Shown here: piece after piece, positions 37,996 through 51,571 of the stretch
Layout of the letters: the number at the start of each line of letters is the position of its first letter
Position numbering within the stretch: the stretch's first letter is position 1
Assembly: GCA_019914945.1 (NCBI GenBank)
Contig: CM034107.1
Span: 4,154,001 to 4,218,000 of the forward strand
Origin: Typha latifolia
Lineage: Eukaryota > Streptophyta > Magnoliopsida > Poales > Typhaceae
Direction of reading: 5' to 3'
Length of the DNA: 64,000 bases
Position numbers and translations under genes: made by a program
The notes under the pieces: generated by a model
The model's database searches: none
Told to the model about the DNA's origin: nothing
What the model saw: only the letters and a program-made list of their open reading frames with translations

Positions 37996-38272
37996 AATTC
38001 TCTGTACCTAGAAACCCAAATATACGAAGAAGATACGGAACGTTTTTTACCAAAAGAACAAATGAAAGAAGCGAACTCCAAGTGTGGAAAAAGATTGTAA
38101 TTTTCTGTGCAAAAATTTATGGGCAATGCTTTGCTTTCTCCAAAATCCAAATCCTCTCCTACTTGGCCACTCCTCGTCTTTCTCAACCACATGCGAGTTA
38201 ATCTCTCTATATCTCTTTCTTTTGACACATAGCATCAAACAGTAGAGAGGCACTCCAGTCCTTCGCTTCGCC
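37222..38272. other. Intergenic DNA and 5' region of the ABC1-type kinase gene
   Basis: AT-rich to CT-rich DNA, with a (CT)n run at about 37964-37994. The last few hundred bases are probably the kinase promoter and 5' UTR. The minus-strand frames here are CT-tract artefacts. Confidence 0.5.
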
Positions 38273-41200
38273 ATGCCTTCTCCTAGCATCCAAGAGTTCC
38301 AAGAAAGGATCGCCACACGCATCACGCCTTGGAATCGCTCATTCCAGTTTTGGGTTCGGGCAGTTGATATCTATACAGGCTATAAGGTTCTATCTCTCTC
38401 TCTATCTCTCTCTCTCTCACTTTCTGTCTCCATATATTATATATGTATATATGTCTCTGTTCTTTTTTACTGTAGACTGGTTTTATTTGAGATTCTTGAA
38501 CTGGTTTGGTTGGATGTTGTTTAGATTTGTCAGTTGCGAACTGGGTTCGTAAAGGATGAGGAGAAGAGAGAGGCAATGTGGGAGAGGCAGCACGAGCTTG
38601 CGGCCGAGAAGATGTATTCTCTTTGCTCTGAGCTTGGCGGGCTCTTTCTAAAGGTACCAAGTTGGTGCCTTTCTTGATCTGTTTGGTTTATGGGATGATT
38701 TGTTATTTATTTGGATCAAAAAGCTCTATTTTTTGGTATAGTATGTGATGTTTTGGTTTATATTTTGGAAGAGTTATTGGATAGTATGGTTCAAGACATG
38801 AACTTTTTGGTTTTACCTTGTTCCCTGGTTGCTTCTCCGAGGGTGTGAGGGATTAAGGAGTAACTTTTGAAGCATTAGAAAACTTATCCAATGGTTGCTC
38901 ATTTGGCTATCTTCTGTTCATGCTGTCGGTGTTTTGTAGTTTCTGTAACAGAAAATGACCAATGTTCGGAAGATCTATTATTGTCTGAGGAAATAAATTT
39001 AATTTGCTTCCTCTCTTCTCAAACTTGATTTGCATCCCCTAAATAGCATCTTATATTAGATGTAGAAAATATCTCTTTGGGAACTTACTAATGTTGTCTT
39101 CTGAAACTCGTTTTTTTTACTTTAATTGGAAGGAATCCTTCCGTGATCATTTTATGCACCAATTTTTAAGTCAGAGATAACAGCTGTCTTGTTATTTTTG
39201 AATAATTTCAGCATGTGGAACAATTTGGTGATGTATGTCCTTATTTTAATTGCATATCTTTGTAACGCTGAAGGGTTGATTTTGATATTTCATACCATTG
39301 AATTATAATCAGGGTGCTCAAATTCTGGGTAAGCCTGACTTGGCCCCTGCAGCTTGGGTGAGAAGACTCGTCACATTGTGTGACAAGGCTCCTGCCACCT
39401 CAATCGAAGTGGTTCAGCAAATACTGGAGGAGGAGTTAGGAAAGGGTTTTGGCGAAGTCTTCGAACGTTTTGATGCTGACCCTGTTGGATCTGCTTCAAT
39501 TGCACAGGTTTGTCATAACTTTCACGATCTTCACAAGATAAGTTGAGACTGACCATACGCCATAATGACCATCTTTGTTAGTTTCCTCGCTAAATTTTCG
39601 TTTATGAATCTATTAATTGAGATTAAACTTCACTTGTAGTTTTTATTATACTTTGACTTGGAAAGTTGCAACAAAGGTGAAAGGGGAACTCTTGTCTAAA
39701 CCATTTGCATATTTCACAATTGTATTAAACTACCAAGATGGTGCACTTGTCCTCTCTGTGTCTTGCTCTTCCCACCCTCATAATGTTGAGATGGCTTGGA
39801 TGATGATTACAATACTGCCAATTTAGAAGATTACCAAGATCTTCTGAATTACAATAGGAAAACTTAAGAAGAGATCTTACACAATCTTAACTCTATTTCC
39901 TAGGCTGATAAAGATCCTTTGGAAGAGAGCAGAGGATCCTCTGCATATTGAGGATGGATATGAAAATTATGTGTATTATTCAGGAAGATAATTTGTGCTG
40001 CAACTTTTGAGATGTATCACATGGAGTCTATTCTTTTTCTTTTCCTGTCAATTCTTCTGTTCTATAAATGTTGGACCAAAGTGAACTTCTAATATCACTC
40101 TGTGGAGTGATAGTGTATCATCTTTTTGGTTTCATAATGGTACTAGGTGATCAGTTCATTCAACAAAAGAATTTGAGAATTTGAATTAGGAAATTGCTAG
40201 CTATTTAGTATTTAAGCAATTTCAAAGTGGTGATACTATGTCTAAAATACGTTATGTATTAGTATCTTTTATTTGGATTAGGATAAAAAATTACTTTTCC
40301 GGAAGTGACCACCTTGATGCTATGTTCAGTCAGCTAATGCAAATCGCCCGTGAACTAAATACGTACACCTGACTAGCGTCTCCAGGGATGACTAAAGAGA
40401 AAGCGAATGAAGCAGAGCAATTTGTTGTTGGATAGCTATGTCTGAAATATGTTATGTACTAGTATCTTTTATTTGGATTAGGATAAAAAAAATACTTTTC
40501 TGGAAGTGATCCCTTATTTCAATTTTTTTTATTTTTGGCATCAAATGCTTGAACATGTCTGAATCTTCTAATATTGGTGTCATATCTATTTCTTTTATTT
40601 TAGTTACTATTCATCGATGTCAACCCATCAGGTTGGAATAGTTGAATCAAGGCACAAAATAAGCTTGAACTTGGCTCAGTATTGAAATGAGCCTAGCTAG
40701 GCTCGATCTTAGCTCTAATAGTTTTTGATCTAATCCTGAGCCTACCTCAGCTCACCAGCCCTCCTCTTTTACACCCTGTACATATAACAGTATGCTGAAT
40801 GGGATGTGGAAAATTTACATTGTTCAATATGTTATATCATAGAATGGTAACATTTTTTTTTTCATATTATACAATAATTATATCTTATCCTAGGTTCATC
40901 GTGCAAGACTTAAATGTACAAAGACTGATGTTGCTGTCAAGGTGAGGACCAATAGAAAGGTTCAGTTATACAATTTCTTCCATGTTCAATTTTATATATA
41001 GGTATTAACGTCCACAAAACGTTCTAGGTGCAACATCCAGGAGTTCATCATTTAATGATGATAGATATCCAGAATGTGCAAGCGTTTGTCTTGTTTTTGC
41101 AAAAGACAGATATCAAGTTTGATCTGTTTTCGATCACCAAAGAGATTGAGAAGCAGGTATATCACTATTTTGTTTAATGCTTCTTAAACTTCTTTCCTAT

Positions 41201-44200
41201 TTCTTATTGTCATTTTTTTTTGCTTGAGACAGTTCTTGCCAAGTTCTGGCAAAATAAAGATCTTAGTTGATTGTTAACAACATTGCTCTTTCATATTTTT
41301 TTGTTAACAACATTGCACAGTTGCAACTGCAAAAAAAAAAAAAAAAAATCCATTACAGCTAAGATGTCGCAATAACCTTCTGACATGCATAAAGAAATTC
41401 TGGCTTCACATTGCCAATCTTTACAGCAGTGACATTCAAGACAATGCCAATCATTACACTTCCGTGTGCTCAAGAGTCAAGACAATGCCAATCTTTACAG
41501 CTATGTTCAAAATTCTAGACAAATCATTTTGATTGCAACTCTAAGTGCCCTAAGCTGATGCTGTAAAATGCAATTGTCATGGGGCCCTCTACACAACATT
41601 ACTCTAGGTAATGGGAGATAGGGGTTAAACATGGCTTAACTAGGTTTGGATATATGATCTCCAAAAAAACTGGCTCTGTAGATTTCAATTGTAAGTGGTG
41701 AACAAGCTTCTAAACAAGTACATTTCTTCCTTACATTTTTAAGTGCTTAGAAGATGCTTTCTTACTTCCTAGTTGGCTCACTGCACTCTTTCCAAAATCT
41801 TGTTGTTGCTTGCAAAGTGCACACACATTATCTTATGGTTCCTACCATATCATTTAATTATAATGAATTAGATTGCTACTAATTGTCCATCGCTTCTTAT
41901 TCTTGTTGAATCTTGTATGCCTGCAAAAGGTTGGATATGAATTTGATTTTCTGCGAGAAGCTGAGGCTATGGAAAGAATAAGACTTATCTTTAATGCTAA
42001 CAACAAGAAAGTTCCTGTTTTGGTGCCCCGAGTGATTCCTGGCATGGTGACCAGGTATGGTGTAACAACTGCTACTAAAGACTAGAGCAAGTGATAAATC
42101 ATTAGCCATTTTCTTTCTAACCTAAAACATGTGTCAGATAAGCACATGATACATGTATATGACACAGTGAGAGATATACAGATATTCTTTTGCCTAATTT
42201 CCAAGATTTTGGAAAACTGTCCAGAAGATACAAGATGATCATCTGCATGTATGCTGTATATATTATGTTCAATTCTTAGTCCTTGACTTCAATAAGACCA
42301 GTTATCCATGAATGATATCCAATAAAAAGCTCTTGTGCAGCTAGGACTATCATGCTGTTATGAACATTTCATTTAATGTGATTTCCAAACATAATTTATT
42401 TATCATCCAAATTTCAAGAGAGTCACTAAATATCATACATGGATAAACAAGATTTGATGATTCTGTTGGATTTTTTTGTTTTGATGGATAATAAGCACTT
42501 TTTAACATATCTGTGCTGCAAGAAAATGTTGAAGCTACTTGATCAAGAAAGACAAATCTTACAAAGCATATATGTTAAATATTTTTCAAAATCTTACTTT
42601 TTCATTAGAAATAATTGAAGCCTTGAAGGTGGAAAGCAAGATACAATTGCTACAAGTGATAACCAACTCAGATCACCTACTTATGTTTTGTTATGAATGC
42701 GAAAACTGAAAAGCATCCAAGAACCATTAATTCATGTATAGAAAGGCATAAGCACACAATTTGAGAACCATCAATTCATGTGATACATTTTCTTCACTCT
42801 CACTTAACCGCAAAGCAGAGGACAGGATCATAAAATAACTCGTCCTTGATTTGCCTATTATGGGATCCATTAATAGATACTCTGGCTAATGCTCTGTATA
42901 TGTGATAACAAGAGGTAGTGGGATATAAGAAGATTTATTTTGAAAAGGTAATCAATTAAACCTATAAGTAAACTTCTGGATAATATAACATTTGAACCTC
43001 CTTATGCATATGAGAAATCATCCAAGAAACATAGGCACATACATCTACTCTGAGCTTTCCTTGGGTCGCATCCAAGAACAAACTTTCTCATATTCATCCT
43101 CAGTATGGTTTTGAGTGTTGCTTACAGAAAGACCCTTACTCTCCCATGGAATTTTGAACCAGTAGGTGGAATTTTTCCTGTCAAGAATCCAAAGTCAGTT
43201 GATATAATCTTCATTGTCTCATATGGCTTGCCTCATTTTTATTTGTTTCCCACATTCTGTTTTACAACTTTTAGCCTTTTAGGACATGCAATCCTCTTTA
43301 ATTAGTTCTTAGTTTATGGTTATGTTGTCTTATGCTGTTAAGGTATTAAATGTTGTAATGCTATATCTGTAGCCTAATAGATAAGGATATTTTGATGGAT
43401 ACTCAGAGTTGCTGTAATGAGAATTTCCTTTATCAACTTGCTTCATTAATTACTGTTCTTTATAGTTGAACACAGAATCCTTATCAACTTGCTTCACTAA
43501 ATTTCTTAACTATTTCAAGTTTGCAACCATATAATTTCTACATTTTGGATCACTTGGTTAGGAAGGTCTTAATAATGGAGTTTATACATGGGACCCCAAT
43601 AATGAATCTTGGCCATGAAATAGCTAAAAGGGGCATAGATCCTGGTGGTAAAATTGCAGCAATGGCAAAACAGTAAGCCCCTATATCATTCTACAGAGTG
43701 TTTTCTCATTTTCTTTATCTGTGCTACTATGGATAATTTAACTATAAAATATTGCTATAGTGATAGTAAGATCTGATAAATATGTGCTTCAGATTAGTAA
43801 CTCCGTAAATATTAATTAAAAGGTTTTTAAAGTTGACTATACAAGTTCTTTATTTTGTTTCTAGTTTGTTGATCATGTGGAATATGTGTTCTACTGTGGC
43901 CAGTTTGTCGCAGACAGTTTTTACCTCTTTTGCTTTTTGTGGTACCTACGATTCCCCTGCTGTAAGTTTTAAATACAAGTTTGGAGAAGTTATCACTTAA
44001 ATAAGACATTTTTTAAAGGTAATGAAGTTCAGATTTGTGTTTATAATGATTAAGGTGCACTTTAGGTTAGGATTCTTCCTAAGATGCTTGGGCTCAAATG
44101 GTTTAATCAAGGCAGGTCATTGGATATGAGATTAATGCTAGCTAGCTATCCTTTTAATGAAGTCGTCAGTGGATATTATGTCATAAAGAAAAGACTTAAT

Positions 44201-47200
44201 CTGTGACTAGCATAAAATAATAAATAATTAAGTATAGGTAGTTACTTAAACTTGTGTACATCTCTAAAAGATCTTCAAAGCATGTGACAATATTGAAGCC
44301 CCATGCTAAGCATGGAAATCTATGTTATTACAACTTTGCAAGGTTCTAAGTATCGGTTTGGGGATTAGGATATGCCATCCAAAAAATTAGTATGTATGGT
44401 CTCATAGGCCAATCCTTTTTAGACAATTTGGATCAAGATCAGCCAAATCAGTTTCGGCCGATCCCGGTTGGGATGGTCAAAACTTCAATCCATATTAGAG
44501 CTTGGTCTGTGTCATTGGTTGTGCCCATTGGGCTGAGTTATGGCATGGTATGTGCACTGCTACGTGTCTCGTGGCTCTTGCCAACAAGGTAGTATGGAGG
44601 TCTCTCATGGAGAGTTAAAACTTGTGCGAAGTATAGTTTGATTAACAAGAATATTAAGGTTGTCCTAAAGTACATAGAAACTAACATAATGGGGATGTGA
44701 TTGTGGTTTAGACTTTAGACTACAATTGTAATTAGAGATTTCTGATGCTAGATGACATAGCAGTCTTGTAAACAATGATGGAATGTGCAACTATATACTT
44801 GTTTTCAGATTGAAAAGAACATAGTACTAGTACCACCTAGATTGTTGATTAAACATGTGGCAAATGAATCTACAAAATGAGAGAGCTGTCAAGATCAATT
44901 GAGGGCAACATGATGGGGACAAGCTGAGTCAGTTTCAGTTCCCAATTGAAGCTAAATCCTCTTGAGAAATTCTTGTGTTGTGCCAAAATAAAATAATATG
45001 AGAAGGATATGGACTTTAATTAAAAAGTAATCTAATTATGGTTTCATAAATGAGTATATATTTGAACAACACTAGTCTGTATATTTCTTTTAGGATTTTA
45101 AACCATTTGAGTTGAGCTATCTAAATTGGTCAAATATTTTCAAAATTACTGAGGGTATTAGCTTGTTCTCATATCTGAGGATCTGAGTTATATAATTGGC
45201 AACAATAGGTTGTATAGCTTTATTCTTGCTGGTAAAACTGAAGATAGCCAATTGTGTCCCACATTACAGTATTCAGGTATCTGCATAGTTATTAAATTTC
45301 TAAAGAATATTAGCTAACATTCTTTTTCCTAATTAAACAATATTCTGAGATGATGAAATCTTTTACAAGCTAGATTTTTTCAAAATTAATAAGAACAAAT
45401 ACCTGATTTCATTTTGCGAAGTTTGTTTTAATGCAGGAAAATTTTGAAAAACCTGGCACTTGCTTATGGACAAATGATTTTGAAGGATGGTTTTTTTCAT
45501 GCAGATCCACATCCTGGAAACATCCTTGTATGCAAGGACTCAGAGGCAAGTTCTTCACTGTGATGAATTTGGAGTATCTATTTACCTTCAGCCTCTTGTT
45601 TATTACTTGCAGTTGTATTCTGCACTCATTAAAGCCTTTGCAGATTTCTAGCTCTTAAGGTCCCATGGAATTTTTTTTTTCCTCCTATTGCCTTTCCCAT
45701 CAGGTTGCCTTGCTCGATTATGGTCAAGTGAAGCAACTATCTGACAACTTACGGCTTGGATATGCAAATCTTGTTCTTGCAATTGCTGACAAAGACTCAT
45801 CAAGAGCTGCACAAAGTTACAAGTATCATACCTTCCCTTCCCTAATTGTATAATTGCATGTCGAATATGCTAATGGGTGTATCAAGAAAACGTTTAAAAA
45901 ATCATTCCATGTCTTGCCTGGGTCATAACAATCAAGTAAAAAGGTTCACCATCAGATAAATATATATGAGTTAAATCCTTATGTCTTATATTATCTAACA
46001 GGGAGCTTGGTATAGAGACCTTGAGCACATGTGCTAATGGACAAGAAGAACTGCTTACTTTAGCCCTAAGGATGTTTGATACTAAACTTCCTCCTGGGGT
46101 AACTGTTATGTCACCGTTCTCAGAAGATTCTTCACTAAACAAAGTGGCCGTTCAGGTATATACTAGTAATGATTAAGACAATTAATGGTGTATTGTTAGC
46201 ATTTTGTGGTACATCCATTCAGAAGTAACTTGCAAGTTGCAACTACCTTGGAACTATTGCAGTTACAATTTAGCTAGTCCTTTTTTTTTAAAAAAATTTA
46301 TGCTGTCCTAATTGCTTGTTGATTTCAGTCATTGTACCTATGGCATTTAGCATTGAGATTATAGGAAACCTTTATGTATAAAATTAAGACTAAGAATGGC
46401 TAGGATCTTGGTTATTTGATTAAAGAGGAAGGGGAAATGGGGTGCATAGCTTCTTGTGCTGGAGGAAGAAGAGTATAAAAGAGATGGCAAAACATAGGTA
46501 AGAGGTTGTAGAAGAAATGGGGGAGTGGGAGAGCAATGGCAGGGTGGCTGGGGAACTTGGTATACTAGAGCAACTACTATGTAAGAATTTTTTTCTGTTG
46601 ATTATTGGTTCTCTTCTTACTTTAAAAGAAAATGAAATGCCATCTTGAAAGTTGAAACCCATTAATTATGCAAAACTGCAAATGTTGAATAGCAATGATG
46701 GATCCATTATTCTCCAAGTTTTTATGTTTTGAAGAATTGGTAAACATCTTTAAACTTTTGTTGGTTCCATGGAAGCTTCGAGTTAAAACATTCCTAAGGC
46801 CCCAATCCAGTGTTCTGCTTTGAATGCCTAAACATTGGCTTTTGGATCCGGAGGGTTAAATGTGATTTCAGACATGTATACTGATGGTGTTATTTCTGGC
46901 TTCATATCGAGCTGATTTGGAGTAGAGTAATGTGTACCAACAATGACCATGCCGACTGGCATGTGACACGACCGCACGAGAGATGCTGCACGGCATCTTT
47001 CCTAGCAGCACTTCACTAAAGACTCTTCGTCGTCGTCGCAGTCGCTCGCTATCGGCGGCGACGACAATGAAGCGCTACTAGTCTCCCTTCTCTTTTTCTC
47101 TCCCTCTCTTACGGCACGGTCATCCATGATGTGTTCTACAATAACCTGGATGAAGAGAAAGCAAATCAGCTAAAGTCAAATTTATTAGGAAGGAAGAGGA

Positions 47201-50200
47201 AGAAAAAACAAAGAGATAGGTGGTGGAAAAGAAAGGATGATTAGTGGAAGCAAGAACATGTCAGCTAGTGGATCGGTAGGTTGGTAAAGATCTGTAATTC
47301 AAGACTAGAGGTTTTGGGAAAAGAGTAGTAATCCCTGGTCAGTAGTCGAAAAGTCTCGAGTTTAGGTAGCGAGAGTCTTGGTTCAAGTCGGACTTCCCTT
47401 CAACTGAAAGAGGAAAGTTAGGTTGCCAAGAGATCCGACCTTATCTAAGTGAGAATTGAAATGGTTCATGAACCGTTGATTCTTTGACGGACTTTGAGAG
47501 GTTACCTACTATCTTTAAGGTTCAATAAGGCAAGTTGAGTAATGCAAAACAATGTTCCAGATGATGCAAACCATAAGAATCTACCAATGGGGTGTCCAGA
47601 GTCCACTAAACGATGGTAACTGAACTCGTGAAATCTACTAATGGGGTGTTAGAATCTATCGACAAAAGAAAATAAGAGGAAGCTCTTAAAATTAATAACT
47701 ATTCATTACCCTTTAGCAAAGCCTTACAAGCCTTTATATAGGCAACAACTAAAAAGAAATAAACTAAAATATCTTCACAAAACAAGACCAAAGTATCCAA
47801 CAAATAAAACATAAAACTCTCTCTCTCTCTCTCATAATCTTTCACCCAACCAAGGCTTCCTATACTTGCGACTATACACGTGTCTAATTGATGATTTGGG
47901 ATTTGTGCTCGCACTAACTCTCTAAGAGTAGGACAAACTTGACTCGATCGAGTGGGACGATGGACGGCTCTGATAGTATTCCTATAAATTTTGATCAATT
48001 TATTATAGCTTATCACGAGTAATTCACATGCTATCATAATCTAGATGATCTCTCCATTGGATTAGGAAACTGTGAGCTCCTCCTTTAGTAATAGATATTA
48101 TTTGTTTATCCAAAATAGTATCTGTCTTTTCAGTGTGTGGGTAGAAAAGGGAAATTGTTAAGGTCAAAACCAGATATATATGGAGGAGTACTGTGTCATA
48201 TGTAGGGATGAAAACGGGTCAAATTAATCTGACCTGATCCCGTATCCAAATATGGATAGAAGTTTTAAAAAATATCCGAATCTGGATTCAGATCCAGATA
48301 CAGTTATACATTAGTTGGTCGGATCTGGATCGGGATATCTTATACACATATACCTTACCTAGCTAAACCCTAACCTCCACCTCTCTCCCCATTCAATCAA
48401 AAATTGGAATGGCAGCCTCCATCTCTCTCCCTTTTCATGTGCCACTGCCTTCGTCTTTCTCCCTCTTCATCGGCAGCCACCCCACAACGTCTACCATTGG
48501 CTCAAGGCAGAGCTCCTCGAAGATCACACCTTCAGCTTCACCGATGAGTCCCGTCAATGGATCGATAAGTTCTCGGGCACGAGATCTAAGTTCAACTCCT
48601 TAATCTTCCCCCCAAGCATTACCCTCCCTTTAGCACAACAATCATTACCACCTCACAACCAGATTCCTTCATCACCTGGATAAATCTGGTAACGGGTAGA
48701 AAATCAGATTTTTTTTTCCATAGGAATATGGTGTTAAAGTGTATTTATGAGTAGTCGTCTAAGTGCGAAAAAAATAAATGGATTCTTTTACTGAATAACT
48801 TTGGATCTTTCTGATTTGCTGGTTTGAATGAAAAAGATGAACCCATTTCTGGAAGAAAATAATATTTTGGATCTTGAAGATTTGGTGTGTTCTTATATTA
48901 ATAGAGTTTGGATTCTAATAAGTTTCAACTGTTGGTATCTCTGCTGCGAAGAATTTGTATTCCAATTCACTAAAGTTGCTGCAACTATTTCTTGCTGTTG
49001 ATGTGTTTATTCTAGTTGTTTCATGTCATAGTGGTGATTTGGTAATAACTTCAGTCTGAGAAATGAGGCACTTAACTGCAACTAGGAAAGAGCATTTCTG
49101 TAAACTTCCAAATGAATGAGCATCTGTATGATGGATATGCTACATGGTTCTTTTGTTTCTTTAACTAATATCTGTTATGTGACAGATATCCTAATGCGTT
49201 TACCTATCTGTGTTTTGAAGAATGTTAATATTTATATATTACATGAATGAATCGTGTTTGTTGGAAATATCAAATGGATAAAATATAAAAATTTTGAACA
49301 GAGTACTTATAGATCCATTATTCGCGGTTTTCTCTCTATGAAGCATGAATGTGTAAGAAGAGATTGTTTGTTCTTTCTTTCTTAATATGGTTTAGTTGAA
49401 CTAATAATGTACTTTTTCATGTTGTAGAAGCTTTCCGATGGAATTATTGTATTTAACTGAGCTATAAGAATGATGGAATCTCAATTTCCTTTGTTATGTT
49501 CCCCCACTGAAAATTGTAAAAGATTTTCAAAGGTACAACAATCAATCGGATGATGGTAAGCTATCGAGAACTTCAATTTCGTGGCTATCATGTGCCTATA
49601 AAGCCTTCCATAAGTAACTCATAAATCTAACATCCTGATCTAACATGGTCTACCACTAGAGCATTTAAGGAAGTCAAGGAAAGGATGATGGAAGCCCTTG
49701 TGAATGCGCCTTCCAGACTTTTAAGAGATATCTGAGGTGGAGTGTGACACCTTCGAGATTGGAATAAGTGGCATCATTAGCCAAGAACACCAATCATGTT
49801 GTCAATTTTCGCAAGAAACTAAATGAATAAAGAAAAAACTATTCTACATGTAACAAAGAGTTCTATGCGGTTATTTAAACTTCGTGCAATTGGCATCATT
49901 ATTTGCTTCTGCACGAATTCATGCTATACTTTGACCATGAAGCTCTTCAGTATCTCAACTCTCAGAAAAAAGAAGTTAATGCTAGGCATGGTCATTGGAT
50001 ATGCCTGAGAGGCAAGCAATTACTTTGTAAGAATCAATATACATATCCTTTTACTGAATACTACGCTGTTTGATGCTGTGATATATAGGATCATCCTGTC
50101 AAATAAGAACATATGCATGTGGCAGTAGAGGAGCCAAGCATTACATCTCTCCATTCTATGAGCCAAGTACAGTACCTTTTGTTGGATAAACTCACCACTC

Positions 50201-50776
50201 AAACAGACCAGCAGATACACAATGGCACATGCATTAGTTAAAATTTTAGTTTACCTTTTTGTTTTTGATTTATGTCTGGTTTCTTGTTTGTCATCATACC
50301 ATTCTGATTGCAGGACTTTTTCCCTCTTACTATTGTGAGTTCTTACTTTAGTTCTTACTTTAGTTCCATCTTTGTCTTATAGAATTTCCCAGAGGAGCTA
50401 TTTTGTATTCTTCGAACAATGCAGCTGTTGCGAGGTCTCAGCGTCGGATTGGGTATTAATTATTCTTGTGCAGAGCAGTGGAGGCCTATTGCTGAGGAAG
50501 CTTTGTACAGGGCTGGAAGACTAAAAGGTATTCTTGCCTGTCATCATCACTTACATTATCCTCAATCATGGATCTCAACTGCACTGATTTCTGTGTTGTA
50601 TATAGCATACAGAAAGTGATCCTTGCATGTTATATACCTCCAAAAGCTATCACAAAACTCAGACTATTTAACCTTGATTTTTTTGTTGTCTTCCAGTCGA
50701 GGATATGAAAGCACGCAGACGTGGCTTTTTTAGAAGAACATTTGGAAGGAAGGAATATGAATATCAAAGAATATAA
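38273..50776 (+). CDS. ABC1/AarF (ADCK-like) family protein kinase, twelve exons
   Basis: An atypical kinase of the ABC1K/UbiB-related family; family members act in mitochondria or plastids on quinone and lipid metabolism. Exons: 38273-38386, 38525-38653, 39313-39507, 40894-40941, 41028-41156, 41930-42054, 43562-43672, 45437-45545, 45704-45822, 46002-46155, 50383-50527 and 50697-50776, giving 485 aa. Motifs in order: LCSELGGLFLKGAQILG (KxGQ-type region), DPVGSASIAQVH (Ala-rich loop), VAVKVQHP (ATP lysine), FDFLREAEAMERI, IMEFIHGTP, FFHADPHPGNIL (catalytic loop) and VALLDYGQVK (DYG in the DFG position). The exon 8 donor is GC (GAG|GCAAGT); the others are GT. No clear transit peptide, so the compartment is open. 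The C-terminus is FFRRTFGRKEYEYQRI. Confidence 0.93.
40236..40510. repeat. Direct repeats 200 bases apart in kinase intron 3
   Basis: About 74 bases starting CTATGTCTAAAATACG at 40236 recur at 40436 with a few differences (CTATGTCTGAAATATG). Roughly 126 unrelated bases separate them. This could be a local duplication or a tiny terminal-repeat element; no target duplication was found. Confidence 0.7.
40625..40795. repeat. Fragment of the GAGCTCGAG-type non-autonomous repeat
   Basis: GGCTCAGTATTGAAATGAGC, TAGCTAGGCTCGATC, CCTCAGCTCACC and the end TTTTACACCCTG match the subterminal style of the elements at 28418-29001 and 60670-61010. Only part of an element can be delimited. Confidence 0.45.
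44339..44600. repeat. Partial hAT-like repeat in kinase intron 7
   Basis: CAAGGTTCTAAGTATCGGTT at 44339 matches the terminus of the bounded element at 54137 (CAAGGTTCTGAAATTCGGTA). It is followed by similar sequence (GATCAAGATCAGCC, TTTCGGCCGATCCCGG). The other end and a target duplication were not found, so the right limit is approximate. Confidence 0.5.
45546..45703 (+). other. GC-AG intron of the kinase gene
   Basis: The donor reads GAG|GCAAGT and the acceptor CATCAG|GTTGCC. This is the only junction I found that keeps the GNILVCKDSE-VALLDYGQ frame. GCAAGT is the usual consensus of the minor GC donor class. Confidence 0.85.
46945..47135. repeat. GC-rich repeat related to the SERGT1 intron foldback
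   Basis: It begins CCATGCCGACTGGCATGTGACACGA and ends near TTTTTCTCTCC...TCTTACGGCACGGTC. Both borders resemble those of the block at 26229-26640 (CCATGCCGGCAGCG..., TTTCTCTCC...TTCTTACGGCGGTCC). The interior carries its own weaker inverted repeat (CTTCGTCGTCGTCGC against GCGACGACAATGAAG). Confidence 0.6.
49640..50040 (+). pseudogene. Decayed Ty3/gypsy reverse transcriptase/RNase H fragment
   Basis: With frame changes the plus strand reads RAFKEVKERMMEA, VECDTFEIGISGIISQE, NFRKKLNE, NKEFYAVI and FDHEALQYLNSQKK. These match in order the start of the RNase H domain in plant gypsy elements (AFE-IK, ECDAS-G-G-VLSQ, KLN-A---Y---KE-YAVV, DH-AL-YL). Stops interrupt it, and no LTRs were located. Confidence 0.75.
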
Positions 50777-51515
50777 ACTTATAGAATTCATACTACGATC
50801 CTGCAGCTGCTCGAATTTCTATTCATTGAACAGAAAATTTGCGGGACTTCTCATGTTACATATGGTATTTGCAACAAATTTAATCTTTTTGTACACCTGA
50901 AACGGCATTTTGTAATTCATGGTACATATTCACAGGATCTTTCTGGCTCTTTGTAATTCATGGTACATATTATTTCTGATCGTTTTTATGTTCAAATATG
51001 ATGTATAACCTCAGTTGCAAGAGCATTTTCTTTTGCAAGCAAACTTCTTCTTTTTCTTCCCCTTTTTGAAGAACCGGATAAATCCTAAGTTTAAACTTGC
51101 ATAAGATAATGAATATAATATCAGATGTTAAGTAGTTCAGTGAAAGAGAAATCCCCAGAAAGCTGAGAGATAAGCTGCAAGAACCAAACAGAGAGGAACC
51201 AGTCTTTCTCTAATGTATTCTTGTGCATGATCTTCCTCCAATTCTTCGTGGTAAGTGGGTGAAATTTTCTCAATGACGAACTAAATTCGTAGCCCAAGTA
51301 GATAGATATGGAAGAAGGATATCTTCCAAGATGAGTAATGCATGACAATATAATCTAGGGTCAGGAGTTTTGACGGTTTGTGATTTTATGGAGTCACCAA
51401 AAGTTCCCCACAATTTTGAGTTTTTGCCCATATTCTTTTTATCCAAATAGATTGTGCCCCTTAAAGTTATTATCATTTAGGATCTAATTCACTATAACCC
51501 TAATAAAAATGTTAA

Positions 51516-51571
<56 letters not shown>

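Larger units (their letters stand above)
46156..50382 (+). other. Kinase intron 10, 4.2 kb, repeat-filled
   Basis: GT-AG intron. In order it holds a GC-rich repeat (46945-47135), unplaced repeat-like sequence near 47280-48050 with a CT run at 47817-47833, and the left end of a non-autonomous element (TAGGGATGAAAACGGGTC at 48203). The remnant of a gypsy RNase H domain lies near 49640-50040. Small frames here, such as 48409-48603, look like noise. Confidence 0.75.

Noticed and set aside
47280..48050. Possible LTR on the minus strand (TATATAA-like box near 47740, repeated AATCTACYAATGGGGTGT)
   Set aside because: No paired ends, target duplication or adjacent retroelement protein could be found.
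48409..48603. 64-aa open frame in kinase intron 10
   Set aside because: Ser/Pro-rich, intronic, and without recognisable similarity or gene signals.
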